47,245 nucleotides of DNA from the NCBI GenBank assembly GCA_950073835.1, contig CATMRP010000021.1, positions 1 to 47,245 of the forward strand, in the 5' to 3' direction. The stretch comes from an uncultured Alteromonadaceae bacterium. Its GTDB lineage: Bacteria > Pseudomonadota > Gammaproteobacteria > Enterobacterales > Alteromonadaceae. A program made the translations under genes and the position numbers. Shown here in pieces: positions 30,824-39,327 of this stretch. Each line of letters begins with the position of its first letter. Position 1 is the stretch's first letter. The notes beneath the pieces are model-generated. The model had not been told where the DNA came from. It saw nothing but the letters and a program-made list of their open reading frames with translations, and ran no database searches.

Positions 30824-32167
30824 TCACTCTGGCTGACAAATTTGGTTGCTGAACAACGATGCCTCAGCGTATTGCATCCAGGCCTGATTATAGGCCGTTA
30901 GTAAATTCAGCTGCGCCGTGATTTTGTCATCCTCTGCCTGCACCAGTTCATCGAGCCCAGACAGGCCGCTTGCCACCCTTTCATTCTCACTACTGAGCAT
31001 CTGTTCACGGCGGGTCAGTTCAAGGCGGGCAACCTCAATCTTACTTTTGGAGCTGGCCAGATCGCCGGCGATATTCGCCGCTTGCAGACGCTTTATCTTG
31101 CGCAGGTAATCCAGCTCTGAATCAATCGCGGTAACGGTTTTTCGCAGCGCTTTGGACTCGCCATAATTACTCGCCACCGCACCGAGTGGATATTCTATAG
31201 TGAGACCAATTTCGCTGTAGTCTTTACGCAGCGCACTGCCAAAGTTATCTCCGGTGCGCAATTTTACATACAAGCCAAGTGAGGGTTTAAGTTTGCCGTA
31301 CTGGGCATCAAGCTTGTCTTTTTCCAGTGCCAGTTTAGATTCCAGCAGAGTGATATCAGGATGGGCAGAAACCAGGCGGTCCAGATCAGTCATCTGCAGG
31401 CGACGCTCTGTAATAGTGGCTAATTCTTTAAAGCTCTGTTGCGGTTGCGCATTTAATAACTCAACATCACGCTGCAGCATCAACAGCAAAAACTGGTAGT
31501 TGACTTCCCGCTGGCGAATGGCGTCATCGAGCTGGTCTTTCAAACTGGCGTAGGCCGCACTGGCGGTGAACAGATCGTCAGTTGTACTTACCCCGGCCTC
31601 AACTTTGGTTTTCATTTCATCCAGTTGCTGCTGACGCTTAGCAACCAGGGGCTGTAAAACGTCGCGCTGAGCACTGAACATCATAATGTTAAAATAGTAC
31701 TGACTTACCAGCGTAAGTGCTTCACGATGGGCGGTGCTGAGCTGCGATTTGGCCACCGATAATTGTGACTCCGCCTCCGCGTTAGCCAGTGCCGATTCCC
31801 CTAACCACTTGCCATCCTCGTAGAGCCCCCAGTTCATATCCACCTTACCTTGCCAGGCCTCACCTTTCGAATAGAAGTTAGGCTGCTCGGGATCCTGGAC
31901 CGTGCCTTCCTGAACGGCAAAAAAACTGGTGGGCTGTCCTTTAGCGGCATACACATCAACGCCAACAGTGACTTCCGGTACCCATTTATTGAACTCGGCA
32001 TTTTCGACCCGTTGCCTGGCTGCATCCAGTTGCAACCGCACATTAGCCGTCATGTCATGAGCTTTACAGGACATGTCGATAAGCTGCTCGAAACTGTTTA
32101 CCGGGACCGCACTGTAGGCCTGCAACGAAAAACAGCTAATGATAAATAAGAGGTTCTTAGCTCGCAT
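30824..32167 (-). CDS. TolC-family outer membrane efflux/export protein
   Basis: A 447-residue exported protein with signal peptide MRAKNLLFIISCFSLQAYSA. Two long helical repeats rich in Gln, Ala and Lys follow (about 40-230 and 250-430), separated by strands containing PSLGLYVKLRTGD and EIGLTIEYPLG, the usual TolC pattern of coiled-coil barrel plus beta strands. TolC proteins form trimeric outer-membrane ducts fed by an adaptor and an inner-membrane pump. The start at 32167 overlaps the adaptor gene's end by 11 bp and has GGAGATGGGC upstream. The adaptor is next door but no pump is. Confidence 0.85.
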   Translation of the reverse strand: MRAKNLLFIISCFSLQAYSAVPVNSFEQLIDMSCKAHDMTANVRLQLDAARQRVENAEFNKWVPEVTVGVDVYAAKGQPTSFFAVQEGTVQDPEQPNFYSKGEAWQGKVDMNWGLYEDGKWLGESALANAEAESQLSVAKSQLSTAHREALTLVSQYYFNIMMFSAQRDVLQPLVAKRQQQLDEMKTKVEAGVSTTDDLFTASAAYASLKDQLDDAIRQREVNYQFLLLMLQRDVELLNAQPQQSFKELATITERRLQMTDLDRLVSAHPDITLLESKLALEKDKLDAQYGKLKPSLGLYVKLRTGDNFGSALRKDYSEIGLTIEYPLGAVASNYGESKALRKTVTAIDSELDYLRKIKRLQAANIAGDLASSKSKIEVARLELTRREQMLSSENERVASGLSGLDELVQAEDDKITAQLNLLTAYNQAWMQYAEASLFSNQICQPE

Positions 32168-33314
32168 TGCCCATCTCCACACGATCACCATCCTTAAGCG
32201 CCTGCTGGCCTACCACGACAATTTTGTCGCGGGGACTCAGTCCTGAGCGAATGCCCACATACCCTTGTTCATAGCCAATAATAGATACTTCTTTAAGGTG
32301 TGCCTTCTGAGTATTATCAATAACAAATACAAACCCACTGCGTCCATTACTGCCAAGCAGTGCAATGGCAGGGATCCTGAGGGTATCAGCAGCGCCTCCG
32401 GCCAGTTCAATGGTCGCGATACCGCCCATTCCGGGCCGTAAGATCAGGTCGGGATTTTCGACTTTAGCGTAAACTGACACCGTGTCGCTGATCCGGTCCA
32501 CCTCATACCCCAATCGCAGGATTTCAGCGGTAATTGTGCGTTCGGGAAAAGCATCCAGCGACACACTTACAGGCTGTCCCAGTGATAACTCTCCGAAGTA
32601 TCGCTGTGCCACCTTGGCTTCCACATAAATAGGATTGGTCACACTCAGGGTAATAATTGGCATGGTCATGCGTACCTGAGTGTTTTCAAAGGCGGATACA
32701 GCTGTCACCACGCCTCCTACCGGTGCTTTTAATTCAACCTGAGAGTATTCAAATTCAGCTTTTTGCACTTCGTACTGGTTGTTGATAAGCTTCGATTTAG
32801 CTTGCTTTTCTGCCAGAGTCGCTTTGGTAAATTCGTCTTTGCCAACCAGATTCTTGGCAAACAGTGACTCCACACGGGTAAAGTTGCGCAGAGCTTCCTC
32901 GTACTCTTCCTCGGCAATCTCAGCCACTGATTTGGCCAGTTCGACTTTGGCTTTGAGCTGATCTTCATAAAAACTCACCAGCACATCGCCTTTCTTAACC
33001 AGGTCGCCTACCTGAACACGTACTTCATTGACCATAGCATTGGAACCAGGGTAAATGGGTAACTCCTGGTTTTCCACAAGGGTTGCCTGAGTTACCAGCG
33101 TAGCCTTGACCGGTGCGGCTTCTACCTCAATGACCTTTACCGGTATCGGTTTGTCATTTTCCCTGGCAAAACTGGCACTGGTAGTGCTGAGGTGGGCGGA
33201 GATGATATTTAACGCCCAGTTGCCCAGGATGACTAACGCGACTATCAAAACCACCAGTAAGGTGACAGACAGGCGTTTTTCCAATTTCTGGTTAGAGCTA
33301 TTATTTGCTGTCAT
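32157..33314 (-). CDS. HlyD/RND-type periplasmic adaptor (membrane fusion protein)
   Basis: A 385-residue adaptor anchored by one N-terminal membrane helix (about 14-36, VTLLVVLIVALVILGNWALN). A lipoyl-like half (IYPGSNAMVNEVRVQVGDLV), a coiled-coil hairpin (about 115-190), the second lipoyl half (ELKAPVGGVVTAVSA), a beta-barrel domain and a membrane-proximal domain (RIPAIALLGSNGRSGFVFV) occur in the usual order. It normally links an inner-membrane pump to a TolC duct. I prefer the second ATG (33314), since the ATG at 33326 lies directly against the possible ribosome site. The partner is probably the TolC-like gene it overlaps. Confidence 0.88.
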   Translation of the reverse strand: MTANNSSNQKLEKRLSVTLLVVLIVALVILGNWALNIISAHLSTTSASFARENDKPIPVKVIEVEAAPVKATLVTQATLVENQELPIYPGSNAMVNEVRVQVGDLVKKGDVLVSFYEDQLKAKVELAKSVAEIAEEEYEEALRNFTRVESLFAKNLVGKDEFTKATLAEKQAKSKLINNQYEVQKAEFEYSQVELKAPVGGVVTAVSAFENTQVRMTMPIITLSVTNPIYVEAKVAQRYFGELSLGQPVSVSLDAFPERTITAEILRLGYEVDRISDTVSVYAKVENPDLILRPGMGGIATIELAGGAADTLRIPAIALLGSNGRSGFVFVIDNTQKAHLKEVSIIGYEQGYVGIRSGLSPRDKIVVVGQQALKDGDRVEMGNAS

Positions 33315-33326
33315 GATGCATCTCAC

Positions 33327-33935
33327 TCACTTGAGTCTGGCCGGTACCAGATTGATTAAAAAGCTGTTTATTTGCTGTCTTAAGGTTGGCGAAAAGTACC
33401 AGAGTAACAATGCAAAGCCACCAAAAATAAGCGTTTCCCTGGTCATAACCCACACGTTATGCAGAGACAATAACTCGGTCATCGAAGCATGATTAGGGCC
33501 AAGGAAAAGCGTGATAGGAGCGTGAATTCGCTCCATATTAAATGGCCACAGGATCACTATACCGAAGCTGGGGTTTATGCCGGGATTAGGCCCGGTAAAC
33601 CAGTCAACAAACACATGACTAAGCAGCGTGGCAGCTACCATGGTTGCCATAACCCGCCCTTTTCGCTCTTCTACACCAGTTAACCGGGCAAGCCCCCAGA
33701 ATATCAGGCCACACAACAAGGCAAACATAATCGAGTGAGTTAATTGCCCATGCAGATAATGGTGGTGCTTACCCAATAAAGGGCCTACCAACAAATCAAG
33801 GTCCGGCGCGTTAGCCAAAAACACGGCTGCAAAAACGGAGCCGATACTAAGCGGACTAACCAGTTTCGGACTCACCAGACGACCAACCAATAAACAATCA
33901 ATGCCACATAATGCGTGACCAAGTGTACTCGCCAT
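33327..33935 (-). CDS. YdjM/DUF457-family membrane-bound metal-dependent hydrolase
   Basis: A 202-residue membrane protein with about four or five helices. The family's conserved polar residues are visible: GHALCGIDCL near the N-terminus, LANAPDLDLL (about 40-49), HGQLTHSIMF (about 62-71) and HVFVDWFTGPN (about 106-116). These resemble the His/Asp metal-site pattern of YdjM-like (PF04307) proteins, whose biochemical role is not settled. AGAGAAG precedes the ATG. It lies in the glycan array between a secreted barrel protein and the adaptor, which suggests a part in envelope glycan or lipid processing. That is inference. Confidence 0.75.
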   Translation of the reverse strand: MASTLGHALCGIDCLLVGRLVSPKLVSPLSIGSVFAAVFLANAPDLDLLVGPLLGKHHHYLHGQLTHSIMFALLCGLIFWGLARLTGVEERKGRVMATMVAATLLSHVFVDWFTGPNPGINPSFGIVILWPFNMERIHAPITLFLGPNHASMTELLSLHNVWVMTRETLIFGGFALLLWYFSPTLRQQINSFLINLVPARLK

Positions 33936-33945
33936 AACTTCTCTT

Positions 33946-35097
33946 CTAATCCTGTTGTAAGGTGCTACTAAAAGTTGCTATTTCATTTTTTAGCGCGTTG
34001 TTGGCCAAATCTGCGCTCCATACTTCGAAATACTTTGCGCCCAGTTTCTCTGCTTCCTGCATCGCACTTAGCAAGCTGCCATTAAGTAACCGTTCAGGCT
34101 GTCGGGTTTGATTACCTATCATCTGAATATTGCAAAACGAGGCTTCACAAGCGCTTTGAAAAAGGGGATACAGCGCTTGATTCCAGGGTTGCGACTTGCC
34201 ACTCCACCACGCCGAAAAAAGGCCAAATTGCTTGCCGTAGCGAGCTTTTCCGAATTCATAAACCTGGCGTGCAGGCTCAATAGAATCCAGCACCGGATGT
34301 ATCTCTATATCCAACGGTGTATCAGGAAATGCGTCGGCAAAATAGGTGATTACCTGCTGGATGGCCTGAACGTGTTTTTCCTGGGTATAGCCGGCATTGT
34401 GCCATGGCCCGGATGCCGGCGTTTCCGGTCGTCCCGCAACCCGCTGTTCGGGCAGTTGCATTTCAAAGCCATTTTTAGAGGCATGGGTGATATGCACCAG
34501 TGCAATCGTCGGGTTATCTGCATAACGTTTGCCCAGCTCAGTAATCAGCTCACGCCAGTAAGACAGATAGGTGGAATCCCAGGGTAGCGGGATGGCTTCC
34601 TGACGATTGCCCCGGCCTGAATACCGTGTTTTAAATTCGTAGCTAAACGCTGTGGCACCTTTTTCGTAGACCCACGCAGGCGTTCGCGGCCCATTCAATA
34701 CGCTGAGCGTCACCTGCTTATTGTGCTGGCGAGCCTGCGCTATCAACGTATCGATGGCAGAAAAATCAAAGCTATCCGGCACAGGTTGGAGTTGATCCCA
34801 GCCCACCCGAATCAGATTGCCGGCAACGTGCGACTGGCCCAGTACGCGATCACTCACGGTTGGTCCGGAGCTAACAAAAATGCCAGCCGGCACCTTGCCT
34901 GTCGGCTTAGCCTGATGACTTGCTTTTGGCGTCTCTGGCACCGGTGTGGTAACACTGCTTTCATTACCAGATACCGGTTTTGAAGACTGCGGGTACTGCA
35001 TATTATTACCGTGACAAGCGCTAACCAGCAGTAATAAAACGCAAAGGCTCACCGGAAGCCGCAGGTAAAGAGTGTCCGGCCATAAAAATAATTTCAT
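33946..35097 (-). CDS. Secreted TIM-barrel (glycoside-hydrolase-like) lipoprotein, paralogue C
   Basis: A 383-residue predicted lipoprotein with lipobox LLVSAC after a hydrophobic stretch and a Pro/Ser/Thr-rich linker. The barrel-like domain matches paralogues A and B in order: HVAGNLIRVGWDQLQPVPD, FDFSAIDTLI, LPWDSTYLSYW, the Glu of KNGFEMQLP and the Glu of YFEVWSADL. It is clearly more diverged than A and B are from each other. The ATG at 35097 overlaps the hddC-like stop as ATGA, so translation is probably coupled. Its place inside the glycan array suggests that all three paralogues act on, or bind, the glycan this locus makes. The family assignment is open. Confidence 0.7.
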   Translation of the reverse strand: MKLFLWPDTLYLRLPVSLCVLLLLVSACHGNNMQYPQSSKPVSGNESSVTTPVPETPKASHQAKPTGKVPAGIFVSSGPTVSDRVLGQSHVAGNLIRVGWDQLQPVPDSFDFSAIDTLIAQARQHNKQVTLSVLNGPRTPAWVYEKGATAFSYEFKTRYSGRGNRQEAIPLPWDSTYLSYWRELITELGKRYADNPTIALVHITHASKNGFEMQLPEQRVAGRPETPASGPWHNAGYTQEKHVQAIQQVITYFADAFPDTPLDIEIHPVLDSIEPARQVYEFGKARYGKQFGLFSAWWSGKSQPWNQALYPLFQSACEASFCNIQMIGNQTRQPERLLNGSLLSAMQEAEKLGAKYFEVWSADLANNALKNEIATFSSTLQQD

Positions 35098-35837
35098 GAT
35101 GGATTTTCCGAAACGGCTGCAGGCCACTCTGGACGCATGGGAAAATAATAATCCGGTTGGGAGGATAACCGTTGGTAGTCTTCTGGTATGCCCATATCAA
35201 TAAAGGGCCCCGTCGCCGCAACCGTAGCGACCCCCTGAGTCAGTAGTCCGGGCATGATAGTCTGTTCAAACGAAAAACGTTCCGGGCCATTGAAGTGAGC
35301 AAAGATATCCCCCGGCAGGCAGTAAACCCCAGCGTTAATAAGCCCGGCTCGATCAGTGGGCTGCTTTTCATGAAAAGCTTCAACACATCCGTTCTCGCGC
35401 AACGTCACTTCACCGTAACGACTTATGTTATCTACCCTGGCAACCACCATGGCCATGTTGTGCTTTGATGCGGCCTCTAACAGTTCGGCAAGTGGAAAGT
35501 CACAATAACTGTCACCATTGAATATCAGGTAGCGTTCAGCCGGATGGTGTGCAAAACAATATTTTAATGCTCCTCCGGTACCCAGCGGTTCTGACTCAAC
35601 AACCAGTTCGAGGGTTAAATCGGGCAAAAGTAATTTTTGCGTGGCAATAAACTGCTCGAAATGGGCTGACTTATACCCAACTGATAAAATGAACTCCCGC
35701 AGCCCTTTGGCATACAGTGCATTAAGCATGTAAGCCAGGTAGGGAATATCCTGGATAGGTGCTAAGGGCTTGGGTACATCACTCACAACACTGCGTAACC
35801 TTGTGCCGAGTCCACCGGCAAGAATGACCACCTTCAT
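35094..35837 (-). CDS. hddC: D-glycero-alpha-D-manno-heptose 1-phosphate guanylyltransferase (HddC-like)
   Basis: A 247-residue nucleotidyltransferase. The N-terminal KVVILAGGLGTRLRSV carries the G-G-x-G-T-R signature, followed by DVPKPLAPI. FNGDSYCDFPLAELL is the metal and sugar-phosphate segment. Family members activate sugar 1-phosphates with NTP. HddC makes GDP-D-glycero-alpha-D-manno-heptose. Sequence alone could also fit a mannose-1-phosphate guanylyltransferase, but the presence of gmhA, gmhB and a clear hddA in the locus favours HddC. AGGAGG before the ATG is a strong ribosome site. The stop overlaps the next start by ATGA. Confidence 0.8.
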   Translation of the reverse strand: MKVVILAGGLGTRLRSVVSDVPKPLAPIQDIPYLAYMLNALYAKGLREFILSVGYKSAHFEQFIATQKLLLPDLTLELVVESEPLGTGGALKYCFAHHPAERYLIFNGDSYCDFPLAELLEAASKHNMAMVVARVDNISRYGEVTLRENGCVEAFHEKQPTDRAGLINAGVYCLPGDIFAHFNGPERFSFEQTIMPGLLTQGVATVAATGPFIDMGIPEDYQRLSSQPDYYFPMRPEWPAAVSENPS

Positions 35838-35852
35838 TTCGCCTCCTGCCGC

Positions 35853-36440
35853 TTATTCAACATCAAAGCTAAGGTAATCACTGGTGACTCCCCGCGATAC
35901 TATTTTGGCTGGGATCCCAACCACCGAACAGTTGTCAGGAATCGATGACATTACAACTGAATTTGCCGCAATCACCACATTATTGCCAATTTCAATGTCA
36001 CCCAGAATCTTGGCGCCCGCTCCTACAAATACATTATTTCCGAGCACAGGTTTACCCCGCTTATAGTAATCCACGCCAATGCAGACATTTTGATTAACCG
36101 TAAGATTGGTGCCGGCCCGGCAGGGATCCAGTTCTATGCCAGCGAAATTATGTAATACCAGGCCTTTATCGATGCCTGCCTGCGGATTGATGCGACAATC
36201 AGTCGCCAATTTTACCGGTAAAGAAACCAGCCTGAACAGGGCAAGCAGGAGCAGGCTCACAACCGGGATGTTCAGTTTGCTGATCTGCTGTTCACAGCGA
36301 TATACCATTACTGCTAGCGAGCCCCACTGCAATGTCATCTTTATGTATTTGTTTACAAAATTATCTATGCGTGTGTAGTGACGGCGCTTTCGCCGCAGGT
36401 CGATTCTTAACGCGTCAAATCCTGACAGACTATTCTGCAT
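35853..36440 (-). CDS. Left-handed beta-helix acyltransferase (serine acetyltransferase-like), first
   Basis: A 195-residue protein with an N-terminal helical region including a hydrophobic stretch (LNIPVVSLLLLALFRLVSLP). The hexapeptide-repeat beta-helix follows (about 85-180): LVLHNFAGIELDP, NVFVGAGAKILGDIEIGNNV and IPDNCSVVGIPAKIV. This is the CysE-like pattern, but glycan clusters often use such proteins to acylate sugars. Its start overlaps the GT4 stop by 11 bp. Two similar genes lie at 39328-39876 and 39916-40497. Acyl donor and acceptor are unknown. Confidence 0.8.
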   Translation of the reverse strand: MQNSLSGFDALRIDLRRKRRHYTRIDNFVNKYIKMTLQWGSLAVMVYRCEQQISKLNIPVVSLLLLALFRLVSLPVKLATDCRINPQAGIDKGLVLHNFAGIELDPCRAGTNLTVNQNVCIGVDYYKRGKPVLGNNVFVGAGAKILGDIEIGNNVVIAANSVVMSSIPDNCSVVGIPAKIVSRGVTSDYLSFDVE

Positions 36441-37821
36441 CGATTACTCTCCGACGCTCGATAAAGTCAATTCGCAGCTGTTGCTGACGTCGCTCCCCTT
36501 TCCTGCGTTCCAGAATATCTTCAGGGACGGGCGTTTTTTGTTCCTGGCGTTTGTCCCAGAACTTCGGTTGGTAACTATCCCTTATATACTGCTTAAGTAG
36601 CGGTTTTCGAGTTTCAAAGTCACCTTCAATCAGCATGTCATAAATAACGGCGATGCCCTTTGCCAATACTTTCCACTCATAAAGCTCACCCAAAGTTTGG
36701 CGAGCCTTTTCTGCTACATACTGTGCTTTATCTTTTTCATCCAGCAGCATAGCAATAGATTCTGCGAATTCTTTAACGTTGTGATCTTCAGCCAGCACAG
36801 CGGTTTTCATGTGATGTAATCCCTTTGCCGCTCCGGAAAACCCAGCGATAGGAATATTGCCGCACATGTAGTTGAGAATTTTGACCGGATGGCCCGGGCA
36901 GTCCGTTCTCGGCAGCGTTGCCACGTCAGATAAGGCGAGATAATCAGGTAGCTTCTCGAGCTCCAGCCCTTTTACAATATCCACTACGTCGTCGATATCC
37001 AGTGCCTGGATTTGCGCCTCTATGGTATCAAGGTCTTTTTGATTGGCGATGTTCGACGCCAGAATCACTTTAAGTTCGGGGTACTTTGGCTTAAGCAGAT
37101 GGGTAGCATCGAGCAGGTAATCGATGCGCTGAAACTTGTCGAGACTGCCAGTGTAAATGACTATCTGCTGCTCCTCGCGATAGCCATATTTTTCTCGCAG
37201 AGCCAGTTTATTGCGGGCTGAAAACATACTGGCATTCACCCCGGCAGGTAATACCTGAATCTTATCGGCTCTGACGCCAATTTTAACCAGATAAGCTTTT
37301 AAGGAATCAGATACCGCGGTGACATAATCGCCCATAAAAGGAATAGTTTTATCCAGCAAGCCGGCCAGTTTCAGGGCGAACTTTTTAGACCAGATAAAGT
37401 CGTAAGTGACCAGTTCATCGACCATATTATTGACCGCGTTATAGAGCATCGGCCGACGAGTGACCAGTTTTGCCAGCCAGCCAATCAATGCGCCCTCGTA
37501 GTTGTGCGCATGGATAACATCTATTTTATATTTCCAAATCATCCAGATAAGGCGAAACACCATTAACGGATCGTAGACAAATTTTTCCAGCGTAGGGCCA
37601 ACCGTAACTTTATTCTTATTGAGGAAAGGGAATGACACACGGTGGATCTTTGGCCCGACTACCGGGATATTCTCTTTAATCGGGTAAGTGAGGATATGTA
37701 CCTCATGGCCCAGCTCTACCAGTGCTTCCGACATTTCTCTGATGGATGCTGGCGAACCATGGTTCGCGGGGAATGGGCATGCGGCTACCATCACCACTTT
37801 ATGTTTACGGGATTCATCCAT
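36430..37821 (-). CDS. Glycosyltransferase family 4
   Basis: A 463-residue GT-B enzyme. The N-terminal domain includes CPFPANHGSPASIREMSEAL and IDVIHAHNYEGALIGW. The C-terminal nucleotide-sugar domain has VIYTGSLDKFQRIDYLLDA and the conserved acidic region PRTDCPGHPVKILNYMCG. A basic extension (about 405-463, with ERRKGERRQQQ) follows the catalytic domain and is not typical. It acts at the cytoplasmic membrane face. With four GDP-heptose genes present, a heptosyltransferase role is possible, though neither donor nor linkage can be read from sequence. It overlaps the sulfotransferase-like gene upstream by 8 bp. Confidence 0.88.
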   Translation of the reverse strand: MDESRKHKVVMVAACPFPANHGSPASIREMSEALVELGHEVHILTYPIKENIPVVGPKIHRVSFPFLNKNKVTVGPTLEKFVYDPLMVFRLIWMIWKYKIDVIHAHNYEGALIGWLAKLVTRRPMLYNAVNNMVDELVTYDFIWSKKFALKLAGLLDKTIPFMGDYVTAVSDSLKAYLVKIGVRADKIQVLPAGVNASMFSARNKLALREKYGYREEQQIVIYTGSLDKFQRIDYLLDATHLLKPKYPELKVILASNIANQKDLDTIEAQIQALDIDDVVDIVKGLELEKLPDYLALSDVATLPRTDCPGHPVKILNYMCGNIPIAGFSGAAKGLHHMKTAVLAEDHNVKEFAESIAMLLDEKDKAQYVAEKARQTLGELYEWKVLAKGIAVIYDMLIEGDFETRKPLLKQYIRDSYQPKFWDKRQEQKTPVPEDILERRKGERRQQQLRIDFIERRRVIDAE

Positions 37822-38491
37822 GACTGACTGCTACTTCCTTGTTAACAACAGGATGTGGCTCAACCACCGTGACCGCAGGCATTGCGTTCACACGCTCGTT
37901 GAAACCACCGTACATTTTTTCTAATCCAGCCACGATAGCTGCAGGCTGATCGCGCCAGGAGGATTTTCGGGTTCGTACCTCAAATGGTTTATCACAATCG
38001 AAAAATGCCAGTACCTCGTCGATTGACGTGGCTAACTCCTCGTACTTGATGAGAATAATCGGATGTCTGGTAAGCTCCGGGTTAAGCCAGTTATCCAGTT
38101 GACGTTCAAGGCGAAACTCGTCAATGCCACGCTCCAGATAGGCCTCGATAGACATATTTTTTAGATCCGCAGCAGGGGTATCACTGTTGGCATTCATAGC
38201 CTTAGCGTGCATCGACTGGTAACCACGACGAAACACCGAGAGCACGCTGTTGTAGGGGTTACCAAACACATAGCCAAGCTTAATTTTAGTTTCGTCATTG
38301 TAGACAGCTGGTGAATAAGCATGTTCACGTACGGTCTTATCTGCAATTGAGCCAATGTGCCGGGCCAATGCTGTTGAACCCACCCCGCCCATAGAACAAA
38401 GGGCAACAGAGGGGCCGCGAAAGATCATTCTGCGCAATGCCGGCACCCGGTTTAGTAGCGATACCACGCCGTCGAGTTTTAACGATTCCAT
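37814..38491 (-). CDS. Sulfotransferase-like P-loop protein
   Basis: A 225-residue protein. CSMGGVGSTALARHI (about 32-46) is in the position and form of the 5'-phosphosulfate loop of sulfotransferases, and FGNPYNSVLSVFRRGYQSMH resembles the 3'-phosphate region with conserved Arg and Ser. LIKYEELATSIDEVLAFFDC continues the family pattern. Members transfer sulfate from PAPS to sugars or other acceptors. It is shorter than usual and the assignment is weaker than for the neighbour at 38479-39327, which it overlaps by 13 bp. Confidence 0.65.
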   Translation of the reverse strand: MESLKLDGVVSLLNRVPALRRMIFRGPSVALCSMGGVGSTALARHIGSIADKTVREHAYSPAVYNDETKIKLGYVFGNPYNSVLSVFRRGYQSMHAKAMNANSDTPAADLKNMSIEAYLERGIDEFRLERQLDNWLNPELTRHPIILIKYEELATSIDEVLAFFDCDKPFEVRTRKSSWRDQPAAIVAGLEKMYGGFNERVNAMPAVTVVEPHPVVNKEVAVSHG

Positions 38492-39327
38492 ATTTGCGTA
38501 TCCCTGCCTAGTAGTTGCGCTAATCGGGTTTGCTCCTCAGCAAAGTAATCAACCAGTTGTTGGCGACTTGCTGAGTCCATCTCAGGTAACGGTTCTGATT
38601 TGGCGTTCATTTTTCTAACCAGCTGGGCAAGGCCAGACCGTTTAAGTCGCTCAGCAAACCCGGTAAGACCGCGTTTCACCATAAAGCGGTAGGTTCTGAC
38701 CAGCACATTCTCGAGCTTTAAGAAGCGGTAATTAACACCCTGATTGCGTTTTTCCTCTACCCCCTCAGGTAAAAAGCTGGTGTCTTTTACGCCTATGAAT
38801 TCAAAGATTTGCTTATAGCAGGCGGCAAGATCGTGTTGCATTTCCTCGAGCACCAGTACCAGAATATTCTCTTTGGGAAAGTGTTGGTAAAAAGGGGCGA
38901 GATAGTCGGTGTAATAGCCAAACTTTAATTTGTCCTGATCACGAATATATTCCGAAAAGGGGTAATCGCGACTGACATCGCCTTTGCGAATAAAATGCTG
39001 ATAATCTGAGTATGTTCGCTCAACCGGATCGCGCACCATGGCAATAATTTTAGCGTCGGGAAAGTGCTTGTAGATGCGCTCAGCCGCCAATGGGTGGTAC
39101 ATATAACTAATGGAAAACTCACCCTTGATCTTACCTTCTGAGCCGGCAAATAAATCTTTGTACCAATTAAAATCCTGCTGTTCGTAAAGGTCACCAAAGT
39201 AGTGAATTTCTTTGGGGTTACCATCAAACACTTCGGGGTGCTGGATAACATTTTCATACAACCAGGTAGAACCGCATTTGCCTGATCCTACGCCAATAAA
39301 GTCAACTTTAAACTGTTGCTGAGACAT
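38479..39327 (-). CDS. Sulfotransferase (PAPS-dependent)
   Basis: A 282-residue sulfotransferase of the carbohydrate/heparan type. The 5'-PSB loop is GVGSGKCGSTWLYENV (about 12-27), the 3'-phosphate motif is AMVRDPVERTYSDYQHF (about 95-111), and KEIHYFGDLY near the N-terminus matches family members. It would move sulfate from 3'-phosphoadenosine 5'-phosphosulfate to a glycan hydroxyl in the cytoplasm. Its ATG directly follows the stop (TAG) of the beta-helix gene upstream, with GGAG inside that gene, so translation is probably coupled. Sulfated polysaccharides are frequent in marine bacteria. Confidence 0.88.
   Translation of the reverse strand: MSQQQFKVDFIGVGSGKCGSTWLYENVIQHPEVFDGNPKEIHYFGDLYEQQDFNWYKDLFAGSEGKIKGEFSISYMYHPLAAERIYKHFPDAKIIAMVRDPVERTYSDYQHFIRKGDVSRDYPFSEYIRDQDKLKFGYYTDYLAPFYQHFPKENILVLVLEEMQHDLAACYKQIFEFIGVKDTSFLPEGVEEKRNQGVNYRFLKLENVLVRTYRFMVKRGLTGFAERLKRSGLAQLVRKMNAKSEPLPEMDSASRQQLVDYFAEEQTRLAQLLGRDTQIWNR

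Noticed and set aside
13882..35097. PEP-CTERM/exosortase glycan locus
   Set aside because: No exosortase, PEP-CTERM tail or PrsK/PrsR gene is visible. The secreted proteins lack a Pro-Glu-Pro sorting tail.
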